Positions 23,655 through 31,025 of a DNA stretch of 32,257 nt are shown in pieces. A model generated the notes under the pieces. That model did no database searches. It was not told the DNA's origin and saw only the letters and a program-made list of their open reading frames with translations. Numbering within the stretch: position 1 is the first letter of the stretch; each line of letters starts with the position of its first letter. The DNA comes from Gemmatimonadota bacterium. GTDB lineage: Bacteria > Gemmatimonadota > Gemmatimonadetes > Palauibacterales > KS3-K002. The stretch spans positions 1,312,991 to 1,345,247 of the forward strand of contig CP070823.1 of the NCBI GenBank assembly GCA_020344375.1. Reading direction: 5' to 3'. A program made the translations under genes and the position numbers.

Positions 23655-24128
23655 ATGCGGTACCGCACCGGCATCGTCTGGCAGGTCGCAATTCTTGCCG
23701 GGTGCCTTCAGTTTGCGTGTGCTGCGCCCGAGACTCGTCAGCCGCTCGACGTAACCGAGGAGATCCAGGCGGCGAATGAGCAATTCGTGGCGGCATTTGC
23801 GAGCAGTGACGCGGAAGCGCTAACGGCTCTGTACACGCAGGATGGAAAGCTGCTACCGCCAAACAGCGATGTCGTGGCTGGCACGGCCGCGATCCAGGGG
23901 TTCTGGCAGATGGTGATGGAAGCAGGTGTCGCTCAGGCGCAACTGACGACCGAGGAAGCGGAGGGCTTCGACGGAACCGCGTTCGAGGTCGGGGGCTACA
24001 GTCTCTACGACTCAGACGGCAACATGATTGACGAGGGCAAGTACGTCGTGATCTGGAAGAGAACCGAGGACGGGTGGAGGCTGCATCGGGATATCTGGAA
24101 CAGCAGTGTGCCCATCGCCTCAGAGTGA
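23655..24128 (+). CDS. DUF4440/SnoaL-like putative lipoprotein
   Basis: 157-aa exported protein. Residues 1-22 form a signal sequence ending in L-Q-F-A-C, a lipobox-like site with Cys22, so it is probably a lipoprotein. The rest has the NTF2-like cone pattern: EEIQAANEQFVAAFASSDAEALTALYT, then a beta-rich half ending in VVIWKRTEDGWRLHRDIWNS, the diagnostic DUF4440 closing strand. AAGGAG lies 8 nt before the ATG. Ligand or enzymatic role is unknown; the fold often serves small-molecule binding. It is followed after 75 bp by the creatininase-family gene. Confidence 0.85.
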   Translation: MRYRTGIVWQVAILAGCLQFACAAPETRQPLDVTEEIQAANEQFVAAFASSDAEALTALYTQDGKLLPPNSDVVAGTAAIQGFWQMVMEAGVAQAQLTTEEAEGFDGTAFEVGGYSLYDSDGNMIDEGKYVVIWKRTEDGWRLHRDIWNSSVPIASE

Positions 24129-24203
24129 GTCCGCCGCTGTCGTCTCAGGGCCCGACGTCGTCTTAGACACCACGGCGACAACATCGAGGGAGTGAGTGTA
24201 GAG

Positions 24204-24974
24204 ATGGCTGGCCGTCCGTACGTGCTGGCGGAGACGACCTGGAAAGCCGTCCGCGAGACCGACTACGAGGTCGCTGTCCTGCCCTGGGGTGCCACCGAGG
24301 CCCACAACTACCATCTGCCGTACGGCGCCGACATCATCGAGTCAGAGCAGATAGCGATTGAATCGGCTCGGCTGGCATGGGAAAGCGGAGCCAAGATCGT
24401 TGTGCTGCCGACCGTGCCCTTCGGCGTCAACACCCAGCAGCTCGATATCACGCTCACCCTCAACCTCAACCCGAGCACACAAGCCGGTGTGTTGGAGGAT
24501 CTGGTCCGCAGTTTGGACGGCCAAGGCATTCCCAAGCTGGTGATCCTGAACGGGCATGGCGGGAACGATTTCCGCCAGATAATCCGTGAACTCCAGCCAA
24601 AAGTGCGGATCTTCCTCTGCACGCTGAACTGGTACACGGTAGTCCCTGCCGAGGAGTTCTTCGAGAAGGCCGGCGACCATGCCGGTGAGCTGGAGACGAG
24701 CCTGATGCTGCACCTGGCGCCCAATTGGGTCTTGCCGCTGTCCGAGGCAGGGGCAGGTCGGGCGAAGAACTTCCGCATCAGAGCATTTCGAGAGGGCTGG
24801 GCCTGGACCCCGAGGCATTGGACCCAAATCACCTCCGACACGGGTGTCGGAGAACCGTCACTCGCCTCGGCTGAGAAAGGGCACTGCTACTACGAGGCTG
24901 TGACGCAGAAGACCGCGGAATTCCTGGTCGAGCTTGCTGCTATTGATTTGGCCAGGCTCTACGATGACTCGTAA
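24204..24974 (+). CDS. Creatininase-family amidohydrolase
   Basis: 256-aa member of the creatininase/FAPy-hydrolase/MftE-type family. The metal ligands are visible: E32 and H34 in GATEAHNYHLPYGAD with D43, then LNGHGGND, and HAGELETS with the second Glu. The family hydrolyses cyclic or linear amides with two divalent metals. ATG 24204 is preferred on N-terminal pattern, although no ribosome site is ideal; GTG 24192 adds four residues. No creatine, mycofactocin or riboflavin genes lie near, so the substrate is open. Confidence 0.88.
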   Translation: MAGRPYVLAETTWKAVRETDYEVAVLPWGATEAHNYHLPYGADIIESEQIAIESARLAWESGAKIVVLPTVPFGVNTQQLDITLTLNLNPSTQAGVLEDLVRSLDGQGIPKLVILNGHGGNDFRQIIRELQPKVRIFLCTLNWYTVVPAEEFFEKAGDHAGELETSLMLHLAPNWVLPLSEAGAGRAKNFRIRAFREGWAWTPRHWTQITSDTGVGEPSLASAEKGHCYYEAVTQKTAEFLVELAAIDLARLYDDS

Positions 24975-25615
24975 GCGTGCGTCTCGCTCGGTCTCAATCA
25001 TCCTGCACGTCGGTCTCGCGCCGCCTCTGCACTGCCTTGCCGGCGGGCCTCAGGTCCCTTGATTTCGGGGACGTTAATCGCTCGGACGGATGACCGATAG
25101 GCCCGGTGTTGACCCGATAGTGCTGTATGAGCTGTTGAAGTGGCGATCGCGCCGCTCGTCGGATAGATTCGTACCAGTCTGTGACAGCTGAAGGATGCAA
25201 GATCGACTACTACTTGTAGACTGACGTCGGAATATGCTTCCCAAGTTGCTTCGAATACTGGTGCCCGAGTGCTATCCGCGGCCACGCGTTCCTGGTTGCT
25301 TCCCGGAGGGAGGCGTCGGTGACCGCGGGTGCTACCCCCAGCGTGGCCGCGCACCGGGACGCCGCAGTCAGGCGCCAGCCAGGCGAAGCTCGCGGTCGGC
25401 GCGGCGCGGTCAAGAGCCGACGAGGAAGCGCCGGTAGCCGGGGCCTGTCACGCCAGGCCGCCACCTCGCTTGATCTTCGGGGCCCGGTCGCCCAGTTTGT
25501 GGCGGTAATCAATAGCAGTTCGCGGCGAGTGGTGGTGGACCGACCGGTGGGCGGCCGGAGCTGCTGTGAGTCTAAGTGCTTGTAGGGTATATAGTTAACT
25601 TAGGGGGATTTGGAC
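24975..25615. other. Gene-free stretch upstream of bfr with candidate structured element
   Basis: About 640 bp without a supported gene. Positions 25277-25351 can fold into a three-way junction: an 11-bp perfect outer stem (CGCGGCCACGC, 25277-25287, with 25341-25351), an inner 7-bp stem GCTTCCC/GGGAGGC (25298-25314) and a 4-bp stem GGGT/ACCC (25327-25337). The last 40 bp before bfr are AT-rich, with TATAGT at 25590-25595 as a likely -10 box but no good -35. Confidence 0.4.
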
Positions 25616-26095
25616 ATGCACGAGAAGAGCATCGAGCTGCTAAACAAGGCGATTGCAGATGAGCTCTCCGCCATTCATCAGTACATGTACTTCCATTTCC
25701 ATTGTCACGATCGGGGGTATCATCTCCTGGCCAATCTGTTCGAGAAGACGGCGATCGACGAGATGCGTCATGTCGAGAAGGCGGCGGAGCGAATCCTCTT
25801 CCTGAAGGGAGAGGTGGAGATGAAGCCGTCGGAGGGGGTACAGAAGATACACGACGTGCGCCAGATGCTCGAGCGGGCCGCCAAGATGGAGGAGCAGAGC
25901 GCGCACGAATACAACGAGTGGGCGAACGAGTGTGCGGCGAACTCGGATTCCGCATCCAGGCGCATATTCGAGGAGCTCGTCGCGGATGAGGAGCGACACT
26001 TCGATCAGTTCTCGATCGAGATGGAGAACTTCGACAAGCTTGGTGACCAGTACCTCGCGCTCCACTCCATCGAGCACAGCAAGAGCATATCCTGA
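25616..26095 (+). CDS. bfr: Bacterioferritin
   Basis: 159-aa four-helix ferritin subunit for iron oxidation and storage, expected to form a 24-mer shell. All ferroxidase ligands of the family can be placed: E16, E49, H52, E92, E125 and H128, each two less than in E. coli Bfr. M50 matches the heme-ligand Met52, so heme binding at subunit interfaces is likely. ATG 25616 is preferred over the TTG two codons upstream because AGGGGG (25602-25607) gives 8-nt spacing. It is monocistronic, with no bfd or fur gene adjacent, and is followed by a strong hairpin. Confidence 0.93.
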   Translation: MHEKSIELLNKAIADELSAIHQYMYFHFHCHDRGYHLLANLFEKTAIDEMRHVEKAAERILFLKGEVEMKPSEGVQKIHDVRQMLERAAKMEEQSAHEYNEWANECAANSDSASRRIFEELVADEERHFDQFSIEMENFDKLGDQYLALHSIEHSKSIS

Positions 26096-26127
26096 GGCGC
26101 TGTCCTCACATCTCCGATAGCGCCGGA

Positions 26128-26168
26128 GTGAGGCGGCTCGCGAGCAAGGGGCTTGCGGGCCGCCTCAC
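26128..26168. terminator. Long 18-bp hairpin downstream of bfr
   Basis: Arms at 26128-26145 and 26151-26168 pair over 18 bp with only two G-U pairs and close a 5-nt AAGGG loop; the outer ten pairs (GTGAGGCGGC) are perfect. It starts 32 bp after the bfr stop and lies between convergent genes, so it probably acts as a terminator in one or both directions. Confidence 0.7.
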
Positions 26169-26255
26169 AGCGTTCGCAGCCAGCGCGGAGTCAGCAGGGA
26201 GATAGGTTAGCCACGCCTCTCGTGCGTCTCCGGGCGTTCGCCAACCTCGAAAGGG

Positions 26256-26294
26256 TTGCGGGCGGAGTAGTCTGTGCGCTACTCCGGCCCGCAA
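26256..26294. terminator. 15-bp hairpin downstream of TGS GTPase gene
   Basis: TTGCGGGC-GGAGTAG (26256-26270) pairs with CTACTCC-g-GCCCGCAA (26279-26294), leaving one bulged base and an 8-nt loop. Read on the minus strand it lies 20 bp after the GTPase stop. A further 6-bp stem CGTTAG/CTAACG (26298-26319) runs into that stop codon. Confidence 0.6.
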
Positions 26295-26313
26295 TCGCGT
26301 TAGCACACAGGCC

Positions 26314-27303
26314 CTAACGGGTGTGCAGCTCCACGATGTCGCCGTCCGCCAGCACGTGGTCCTCGCCCACCCGCTGGCCCTGAAACCTTCCCGAAACGCC
26401 CCAGAGGCGCGCGTAGCGCAGGTTGGCCAGAATCTCCTTGTGGATCTTGCCGGCCAAGTCGCGGACGGTGCTGCCGCTGGACAGGACGAACGGCTCGCCC
26501 AGGTCAGCCTCCTTGCCGGGCTGCTTAGTGAACACGCGGGTGATCTGCATGACGTTGAAGAGCGCCCGCTTGAACTCCTCGAGGCCGGTGCCCGTCTCGA
26601 TGGAGACGGCGCTAATGGGGAAGCGATCGGCGAAGCGGTCCTGCAGCGCCTTCAGCACCGCGCCGGCCCCGGATGACTCCGACTTGTTCCCGACCAGCAG
26701 CGTCGGGATGCAGACCTCGAAGCCCTCGCGCTCGTCGGGCACCCGGCCGATGAGCACCACGTCGCGGGCCTCCATGCTGTCCACGATGTAGGCGATCCCC
26801 TCCGGGCTGCCCGTGTCGGAGAGGTCGGCGAGCAGCACACAGGCGTCGGAGCGACGGGCGAGCTCCGGAATCCAGCCGACGTCGAACTCCTGTGACCAGG
26901 CCGGCGTGTCGATCAGCTGGATCTGGATGTTCTCGAATGGCATCATCGCCGGCACCGGTGTCTGGGTTGTGAACGGGTACTCGGCGACTCGGACATCCGC
27001 ATGCGTCACCCTGGCGATGAGCGCCGACTTCCCGGCGTTGGGTGGGCCGATCACCGGGACCTGGCCAGCTCCGACCTTCTCGATCACCCACTGGGGCACT
27101 TGCCGGGCCACCGGCGCCTTCTTGGCCTGCTCCTTGAGCTGCGCGATCCGCCGCTTGATGTCCGCCTGGAGCTTGTCCGTGCCCTTGTGCTTGGGCATGA
27201 CGGCGTACATCTCGCGCAGCGCCTCGATCTTCTCCTCAGGCGTATTGGCCTGCCGGTAGCGCTTCTCGGCTGCGTGATAGACGGGAGGCAGGTTTGCGGG
27301 CAT
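26314..27303 (-). CDS. Obg/DRG-like GTPase with C-terminal TGS domain
   Basis: 329-aa GTPase. G1 is GPPNAGKS (86-93), switch I F-T-T-Q-T follows, G3 is D132-T-P-A, and G4 is N206-K-S-E, slightly altered from NKxD. An N-terminal Lys/Arg-rich helical region (1-75) resembles that of DRG proteins. The C-terminal about 70 residues (VFTKQPGK...VRDLAGKIHKEIL...GQRVGEDHVLADGDIVEL) are a complete TGS domain. DRG/Obg-type GTPases act on ribosomes or translation factors; a ribosome-related role is expected here. The start ATG 27303 has only a weak upstream GCGAGA. It is transcribed divergently from the next gene. Confidence 0.9.
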   Translation of the reverse strand: MPANLPPVYHAAEKRYRQANTPEEKIEALREMYAVMPKHKGTDKLQADIKRRIAQLKEQAKKAPVARQVPQWVIEKVGAGQVPVIGPPNAGKSALIARVTHADVRVAEYPFTTQTPVPAMMPFENIQIQLIDTPAWSQEFDVGWIPELARRSDACVLLADLSDTGSPEGIAYIVDSMEARDVVLIGRVPDEREGFEVCIPTLLVGNKSESSGAGAVLKALQDRFADRFPISAVSIETGTGLEEFKRALFNVMQITRVFTKQPGKEADLGEPFVLSSGSTVRDLAGKIHKEILANLRYARLWGVSGRFQGQRVGEDHVLADGDIVELHTR

Positions 27304-27446
27304 GACGATCTCGCTCGGTGTTGTTGTCGCTACGCCCTCTAAGCTGTCGCGCTGTTACGCAGCTGGCAACATCGCAGCCGTTGCCGGCCCCGAGTCCGCT
27401 TCCTATGATGGAGTCGAAGGCATTGTCCCAAGCGAGAGGCCCCCCA

Positions 27447-27926
27447 ATGGACAGCGGAACGCCCCAGCCGCGCTACAATCTGGAGATCAACGGCAATGCC
27501 TATGAATTAGGCGAGGCCGAGTTCAACGGCGTGCTCTTCGAGATGGTCACCACGCTGGTCTTCGAGAAGGTCGTGGACCGCGTCTGCTACGTGCTCGAAG
27601 CCGCTGAGCACGAACTCACTGGGTCCGGCGGCACTCACTTCGATCCCCTGAGCGTGAGCCTCTACCGGCACCTGAAGGTGGAGCGCTGCCAAGCGCCTTC
27701 CTATCCCGAGTTCGGCGGCGAGACCCAGGCTTTCCGGCTGCATGCCATCGTCGATGCGCTGACGGCCGTCGCCTTCTTCCTCAAAGGCGGTGACGCGGTT
27801 CCTCATATGATTGTAGGGCGTCCGGGTCAGGCCGTGCTCAGCGTGCTGGATCGCGGGACGCGAACGATACTGACGCTGGACGATCCGCACCTGCTGGCCA
27901 AGCTGACGCGGCTGATCCCGGCCTAG
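27447..27926 (+). CDS. Hypothetical protein, alpha/beta, soluble
   Basis: 159-aa protein I do not recognise. No signal peptide, membrane segment or metal motif is seen. The sequence alternates strands and amphipathic helices (NLEINGNAYELG, then a helix EFNGVLFEMVTTLVFEKVVDRVCYVLE cut by a Gly/Ser-rich loop, later AFRLHAIVDALTAVAFFLKGG). ATG 27447 is chosen since GAGAGG (27434-27439) lies 7 nt upstream; the frame is open further but that part is Pro/Ser-rich and unlike the rest. Codon use fits the neighbours. Confidence 0.65.
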   Translation: MDSGTPQPRYNLEINGNAYELGEAEFNGVLFEMVTTLVFEKVVDRVCYVLEAAEHELTGSGGTHFDPLSVSLYRHLKVERCQAPSYPEFGGETQAFRLHAIVDALTAVAFFLKGGDAVPHMIVGRPGQAVLSVLDRGTRTILTLDDPHLLAKLTRLIPA

Positions 27927-28043
27927 ACAGGATCAGCACGCGCACGCGCTCACCGCTTGGCGCGCCCTGAAAATGCCGCATAACAAGGGGCTCAAACCTC
28001 AAGAAGAGTGGGGAGAAGCGCTGAAGGCGATCGACCGGTACAA

Positions 28044-28862
28044 CTACGGTCGGGTGGCGACGACGCTCAGCCAGTTGCGGGGCCAGGCCGTCATACCCCC
28101 AACCTCGGCGAACGTCTCCTTGACCGATTCGACCAGGACGTCGCTCGCCGTCTTGATGGGGACGCCCGGCAACGCTCCAGCGACGAAGTCGGAGAACCGG
28201 CTGATGTCGACATAGCCCTGCTCGGGCACGGCAGTGCGGACGATCTCCTGCGACTTGATCACGAAGCCCTGGTACTCCAGAAGCTCGAGGTATTGCTCCG
28301 GCGAAAGCTGCTTGCGTGCCTCGACCTTCGTGTGCTCCGGACTGAGGTTGTACTCCGTCTTCAGCTTGCGCAACGCCTTCAACATCCAGCGGCGGTAGTA
28401 CTTCTGCGTCTCGGGCGGCATGGCGCCCTCGAAGAAGCCGGTGTTGAACGCGAAGATCCCGCCGGGCCGCAGCGTCCCGTAGACTTCCTTGACAAGACCG
28501 ACCTTGTCCTCGATGTAGTGGATGCCGTTGCAGAAGACGACCGCATCGGCCGCCCGCCGCACCGCCTTCGACAGCTCCTCAGCACGGGCCTGGACGAACT
28601 CGACGACGGCGTCGTACACGCCCGCCACCTTCTGTCGCGCATCCCGCAGGGCCGTGGCCGACATGTCGATCCCGATCACCACGGTGTCTCGGGCACCACG
28701 GATCTTCTCGAGGATGAGCGCGGTTGCGGCGCCACTGCCGCAGGCCACGTCCACTACCGTCCAGCCGCGCCTGAGGTCCGCGCGGTCCAACAACGCCTCG
28801 TTGACCTCGCGGTAGAACGCGTGCTCGCTGAAAGCCTTGAATGAATACTCGTCGGAGGCCAT
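28044..28862 (-). CDS. Class I SAM-dependent methyltransferase
   Basis: 272-aa cytosolic methyltransferase. Motif I VVDVACGSGAAT (about residues 37-48), the acidic end of strand 2 in VIGIDMS, the motif AVVFCNGIHYIEDK and the post-motif LRPGGIFAFNTGF give a Rossmann-type AdoMet domain like UbiE/methyltransf_11. The C-terminal 100 residues form a substrate-capping region. ATG 28862 has GGGGAG 7 nt upstream; the open frame continuing to 29477 has no ribosome site and low-complexity sequence and is rejected. The acceptor is unknown. Confidence 0.88.
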   Translation of the reverse strand: MASDEYSFKAFSEHAFYREVNEALLDRADLRRGWTVVDVACGSGAATALILEKIRGARDTVVIGIDMSATALRDARQKVAGVYDAVVEFVQARAEELSKAVRRAADAVVFCNGIHYIEDKVGLVKEVYGTLRPGGIFAFNTGFFEGAMPPETQKYYRRWMLKALRKLKTEYNLSPEHTKVEARKQLSPEQYLELLEYQGFVIKSQEIVRTAVPEQGYVDISRFSDFVAGALPGVPIKTASDVLVESVKETFAEVGGMTAWPRNWLSVVATRP

Positions 28863-29011
28863 GTGCGACTCCCCGGCTGAACCCTGGCGTCTCATGCAGC
28901 TACAACAATCTATTCGGATGCCCGCTCTGCCGCGAGTGCTTGCGGTCTCCCGGCGGCGCTCGTACTCTCTTCCGGGTGCTCCCGCCGCGTATCCCCCTAT
29001 TTCACATGCAG

Positions 29012-29296
29012 CTACGGCGATCGCGCTCGGCCGCCGCCGCGTCTGCCTGACCGCCGGGCTGGCCGTCGTCGGCGGTCGCGGAGGAACACCAGGCGGTGCT
29101 TCACGAAATCCGAGATCCCCGGATCCCAACCCGTCGCGGCATCGTGCGTTCCGATCGACTCGACCTTGACGAGCTTCCGACGCTTGGCGCAACGGAGGCA
29201 GAAATTGGCCAGCCTCCGCCGCCCGTTCACCACGAGCTGGAGATAGGGGAACCCTGTGGGGAGCCCACATTCGCTGCAGATTCGACGCCGTCCCAT
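29012..29296 (-). CDS. Small zinc-ribbon protein, uncharacterised
   Basis: 94-aa frame with two CxxC pairs: C7-S-E-C10 and C33-L-R-C36, separated by GLPTGFPYLQLVVNGRRRLANF, consistent with a one-zinc ribbon. A strongly basic C-terminal tail (many Arg) follows after residue 75. The ATG at 29296 directly follows a GTG; no clear ribosome site is seen. The regular Cys spacing argues for a real gene, the Arg-rich tail and weak start against it. It lies between the methyltransferase and rmuC. Confidence 0.5.
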   Translation of the reverse strand: MGRRRICSECGLPTGFPYLQLVVNGRRRLANFCLRCAKRRKLVKVESIGTHDAATGWDPGISDFVKHRLVFLRDRRRRPARRSGRRGGGRARSP

Positions 29297-29403
29297 CACA
29301 TTGCACCAGTTGGACCAGAGCTGGCGGGTTGGACCTCAAGCTACGGGCCGCAGTGGCTGGGTTCAAGTAGCATACCAGTCGTAAGGACGTCTGGGAGGTG
29401 GAG

Positions 29404-30414
29404 ATGGATGTCATGACGCTGTCGCTTGCCGCCCTTGTGCTCCTCCTGTCCCTGATCCTCTGGCTCGGCTGGCGCATCGTCCGGCTGGGGGGCGAGCTGA
29501 AACGGTTGGCCGAGGCGCCTCCAGCCTCCCTGCAGCTCCTGCAGCGCGAGGTCCAGGCCGTGAGGTCCGGGGTGGACGAGCGGCTGCGTGAGCACCTCCA
29601 GCAGACACACGAGCTGAGTCAACGCATCGGCCAGCTCCAGAAGGCGACGCAGAACGTGGAGCAGCTTGGGGAGGGCCTGGCGGAGCTACAGAAGATCCTC
29701 CAGCCATCACAGCTACGCGGCGCGTTCGGCGAGCGTATGCTGGAGGATCTGCTCGCGGACACGCTACCCCGGGAGCGCTACTGTGTGCAGTACACCTACC
29801 CGACGAGCGGTGTGCGGGTGGACGCGGTAGTCTTCGTGGGAGAGAAGCGGCTGCTGCCGATCGACTCGAAGTTCCCACTCGACAACTTCCGGCGCTACCT
29901 CGATCTGCGTGGCTCGGGCAGCCCGGACGTGGAGGCCGCGCTGCGCGCCTTCGCACGTGACGTGAGGCGTCACGTGGACGATGTTTGCGGCAAGTACCTG
30001 TCGCCTGACGATGGTGCGCTGGATGTGGTCTTCATGTACATCCCCTCGGAATCGGTCTTCCACGAGGTCGCGCTCTGCCGACTCGACGATGAGAGTCTCT
30101 CACTCGCCGAGTACGCGCTCAGAAGGCGGGTCGTCCCGGTGTCGCCCAACATGCTCCACGCCTATCTGGCGGTGGTGCGTATGGGCTTACGCGGCTTCCA
30201 GCTACAGGAGAGCGCGCGCGAGGTCCTCGGCTCTCTCACGCATCTGCAGGCGGATGTAGAGGAGCTGCGCTCGAAGCTCGATACGGCGCTCAGGCAAGCT
30301 CGCCACTCACTGGCCAACCTCGGTGACGTGGACGGCGCGTTGCTGCGCGTGGAGCAGCGGCTCGAAAGCGTGGGTGAGGCCGAGGTGCCGCAGCCGGATA
30401 GGCTCGAGCAGTAG
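29404..30414 (+). CDS. rmuC: RmuC-family DNA recombination protein
   Basis: 336-aa protein with an N-terminal membrane anchor (residues 5-24), a coiled coil (about 30-100: LQREVQAV...QTHELSQRIGQLQKATQNVEQL) and the RmuC core from FGERMLEDLLAD through VDAVVFVGEKRLLPIDSKFPLDNFRRYL, whose D...D-S-K pattern resembles a PD-(D/E)xK nuclease active site. The E. coli homologue limits inversions at short inverted repeats. ATG 29404 has GGAGG (29394-29398) 5 nt upstream. It is somewhat shorter than E. coli RmuC (475 aa). It converges on the next gene with 9 bp between stops. Confidence 0.92.
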   Translation: MDVMTLSLAALVLLLSLILWLGWRIVRLGGELKRLAEAPPASLQLLQREVQAVRSGVDERLREHLQQTHELSQRIGQLQKATQNVEQLGEGLAELQKILQPSQLRGAFGERMLEDLLADTLPRERYCVQYTYPTSGVRVDAVVFVGEKRLLPIDSKFPLDNFRRYLDLRGSGSPDVEAALRAFARDVRRHVDDVCGKYLSPDDGALDVVFMYIPSESVFHEVALCRLDDESLSLAEYALRRRVVPVSPNMLHAYLAVVRMGLRGFQLQESAREVLGSLTHLQADVEELRSKLDTALRQARHSLANLGDVDGALLRVEQRLESVGEAEVPQPDRLEQ

Positions 30415-30423
30415 CGTTGGCCT

Positions 30424-30915
30424 CTACGACCCTAAGCGCGCCTGCAGATCCGCGACAAAGCCGTCCAGGTTCTCTGGACTCACCAGCAGATGCTGGGCCT
30501 GCACGTAGTAGATGCGCGGAATGACCGGAAGCCGCCGTGGTGTCCAGAACCAGACGTCGGCCACGGGGCCCGCGGTCGTGACGACCGCCACCATGTCCCT
30601 CAGGTTCGTGCGCACGCCCAGCCCGCCGATGATCTTCCATTCCGTCATCTCGATCCGCGAGATCTCGGAGAGCGGAATCGTCTCGTCGAAGATCATGCCG
30701 AGCTTGATGCGCAGACTCTTCTCCCCGATCTCAGCGAACGAGTCACCCAGGCTGCGTCCGAGCCACATCAGGCTGCCGCCCACCAGCATGGGCATCGCGA
30801 GTGGGCCCAGGGCGCGCTTGGCCGCGGCGCGAGCCAGCCCCCACGCCCCGGCAGCCAGCCCGCCCCCGGCGGTGAGCGCTGCGAGACTGTCCTTTCCCGC
30901 CAGTGGATATTCCAT
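30424..30915 (-). CDS. Small membrane protein with PH-like C-terminal half, uncharacterised
   Basis: 163-aa protein I do not recognise. Residues 12-60 form one or two Ala/Gly-rich membrane segments. Residues 68-160 are beta-rich (LRIKLGMIFDETIPLSEISRIEMTEWKIIGGLGVRTNL) and end in an amphipathic helix (PENLDGFVADLQARL), a layout reminiscent of bacterial PH domains. ATG 30915 is chosen with AGGAGG 11 nt upstream; the GTG at 30927 would sit inside that ribosome site. Confidence 0.7.
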   Translation of the reverse strand: MEYPLAGKDSLAALTAGGGLAAGAWGLARAAAKRALGPLAMPMLVGGSLMWLGRSLGDSFAEIGEKSLRIKLGMIFDETIPLSEISRIEMTEWKIIGGLGVRTNLRDMVAVVTTAGPVADVWFWTPRRLPVIPRIYYVQAQHLLVSPENLDGFVADLQARLGS

Positions 30916-30986
30916 GCCTAGCTTCACCTCCTATTGAGGAGTGAACCGTTTCCATCTGTACCATACGAGTGATCGCCGTTTCGAGT

Positions 30987-31006
30987 GCCAGCGCTACTTC
31001 GCTGGC
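30987..31006 (-). terminator. Hairpin downstream of DUF5916 gene
   Basis: A perfect 7-bp stem GCCAGCG/CGCTGGC with a 6-nt loop lies 19 bp beyond the stop of the DUF5916 gene on the minus strand. There is no strong U-tract. Confidence 0.45.
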
Positions 31007-31025
31007 GTGCGGCGAGTCGGACACC

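Noticed and set aside
24994-25354. Two overlapping minus-strand frames of 68 and 118 aa in the gene-free stretch before bfr
   Set aside because: No ribosome site, no recognisable motif, and neither fits the codon use of the neighbours.
27973-28215. 80-aa plus-strand frame with a TAACAAGGGGCTC stretch reminiscent of an integron attC core
   Set aside because: Only a short single match, no R'/L' partner or integrase gene nearby, and the frame overlaps the methyltransferase C-terminus without a ribosome site.
28863-29477. Upstream extension of the methyltransferase frame (total 477 aa)
   Set aside because: Low-complexity Arg/Ser/Pro sequence, no ribosome site, and ATG 28862 has a good GGGGAG site and a family-like N-terminus.
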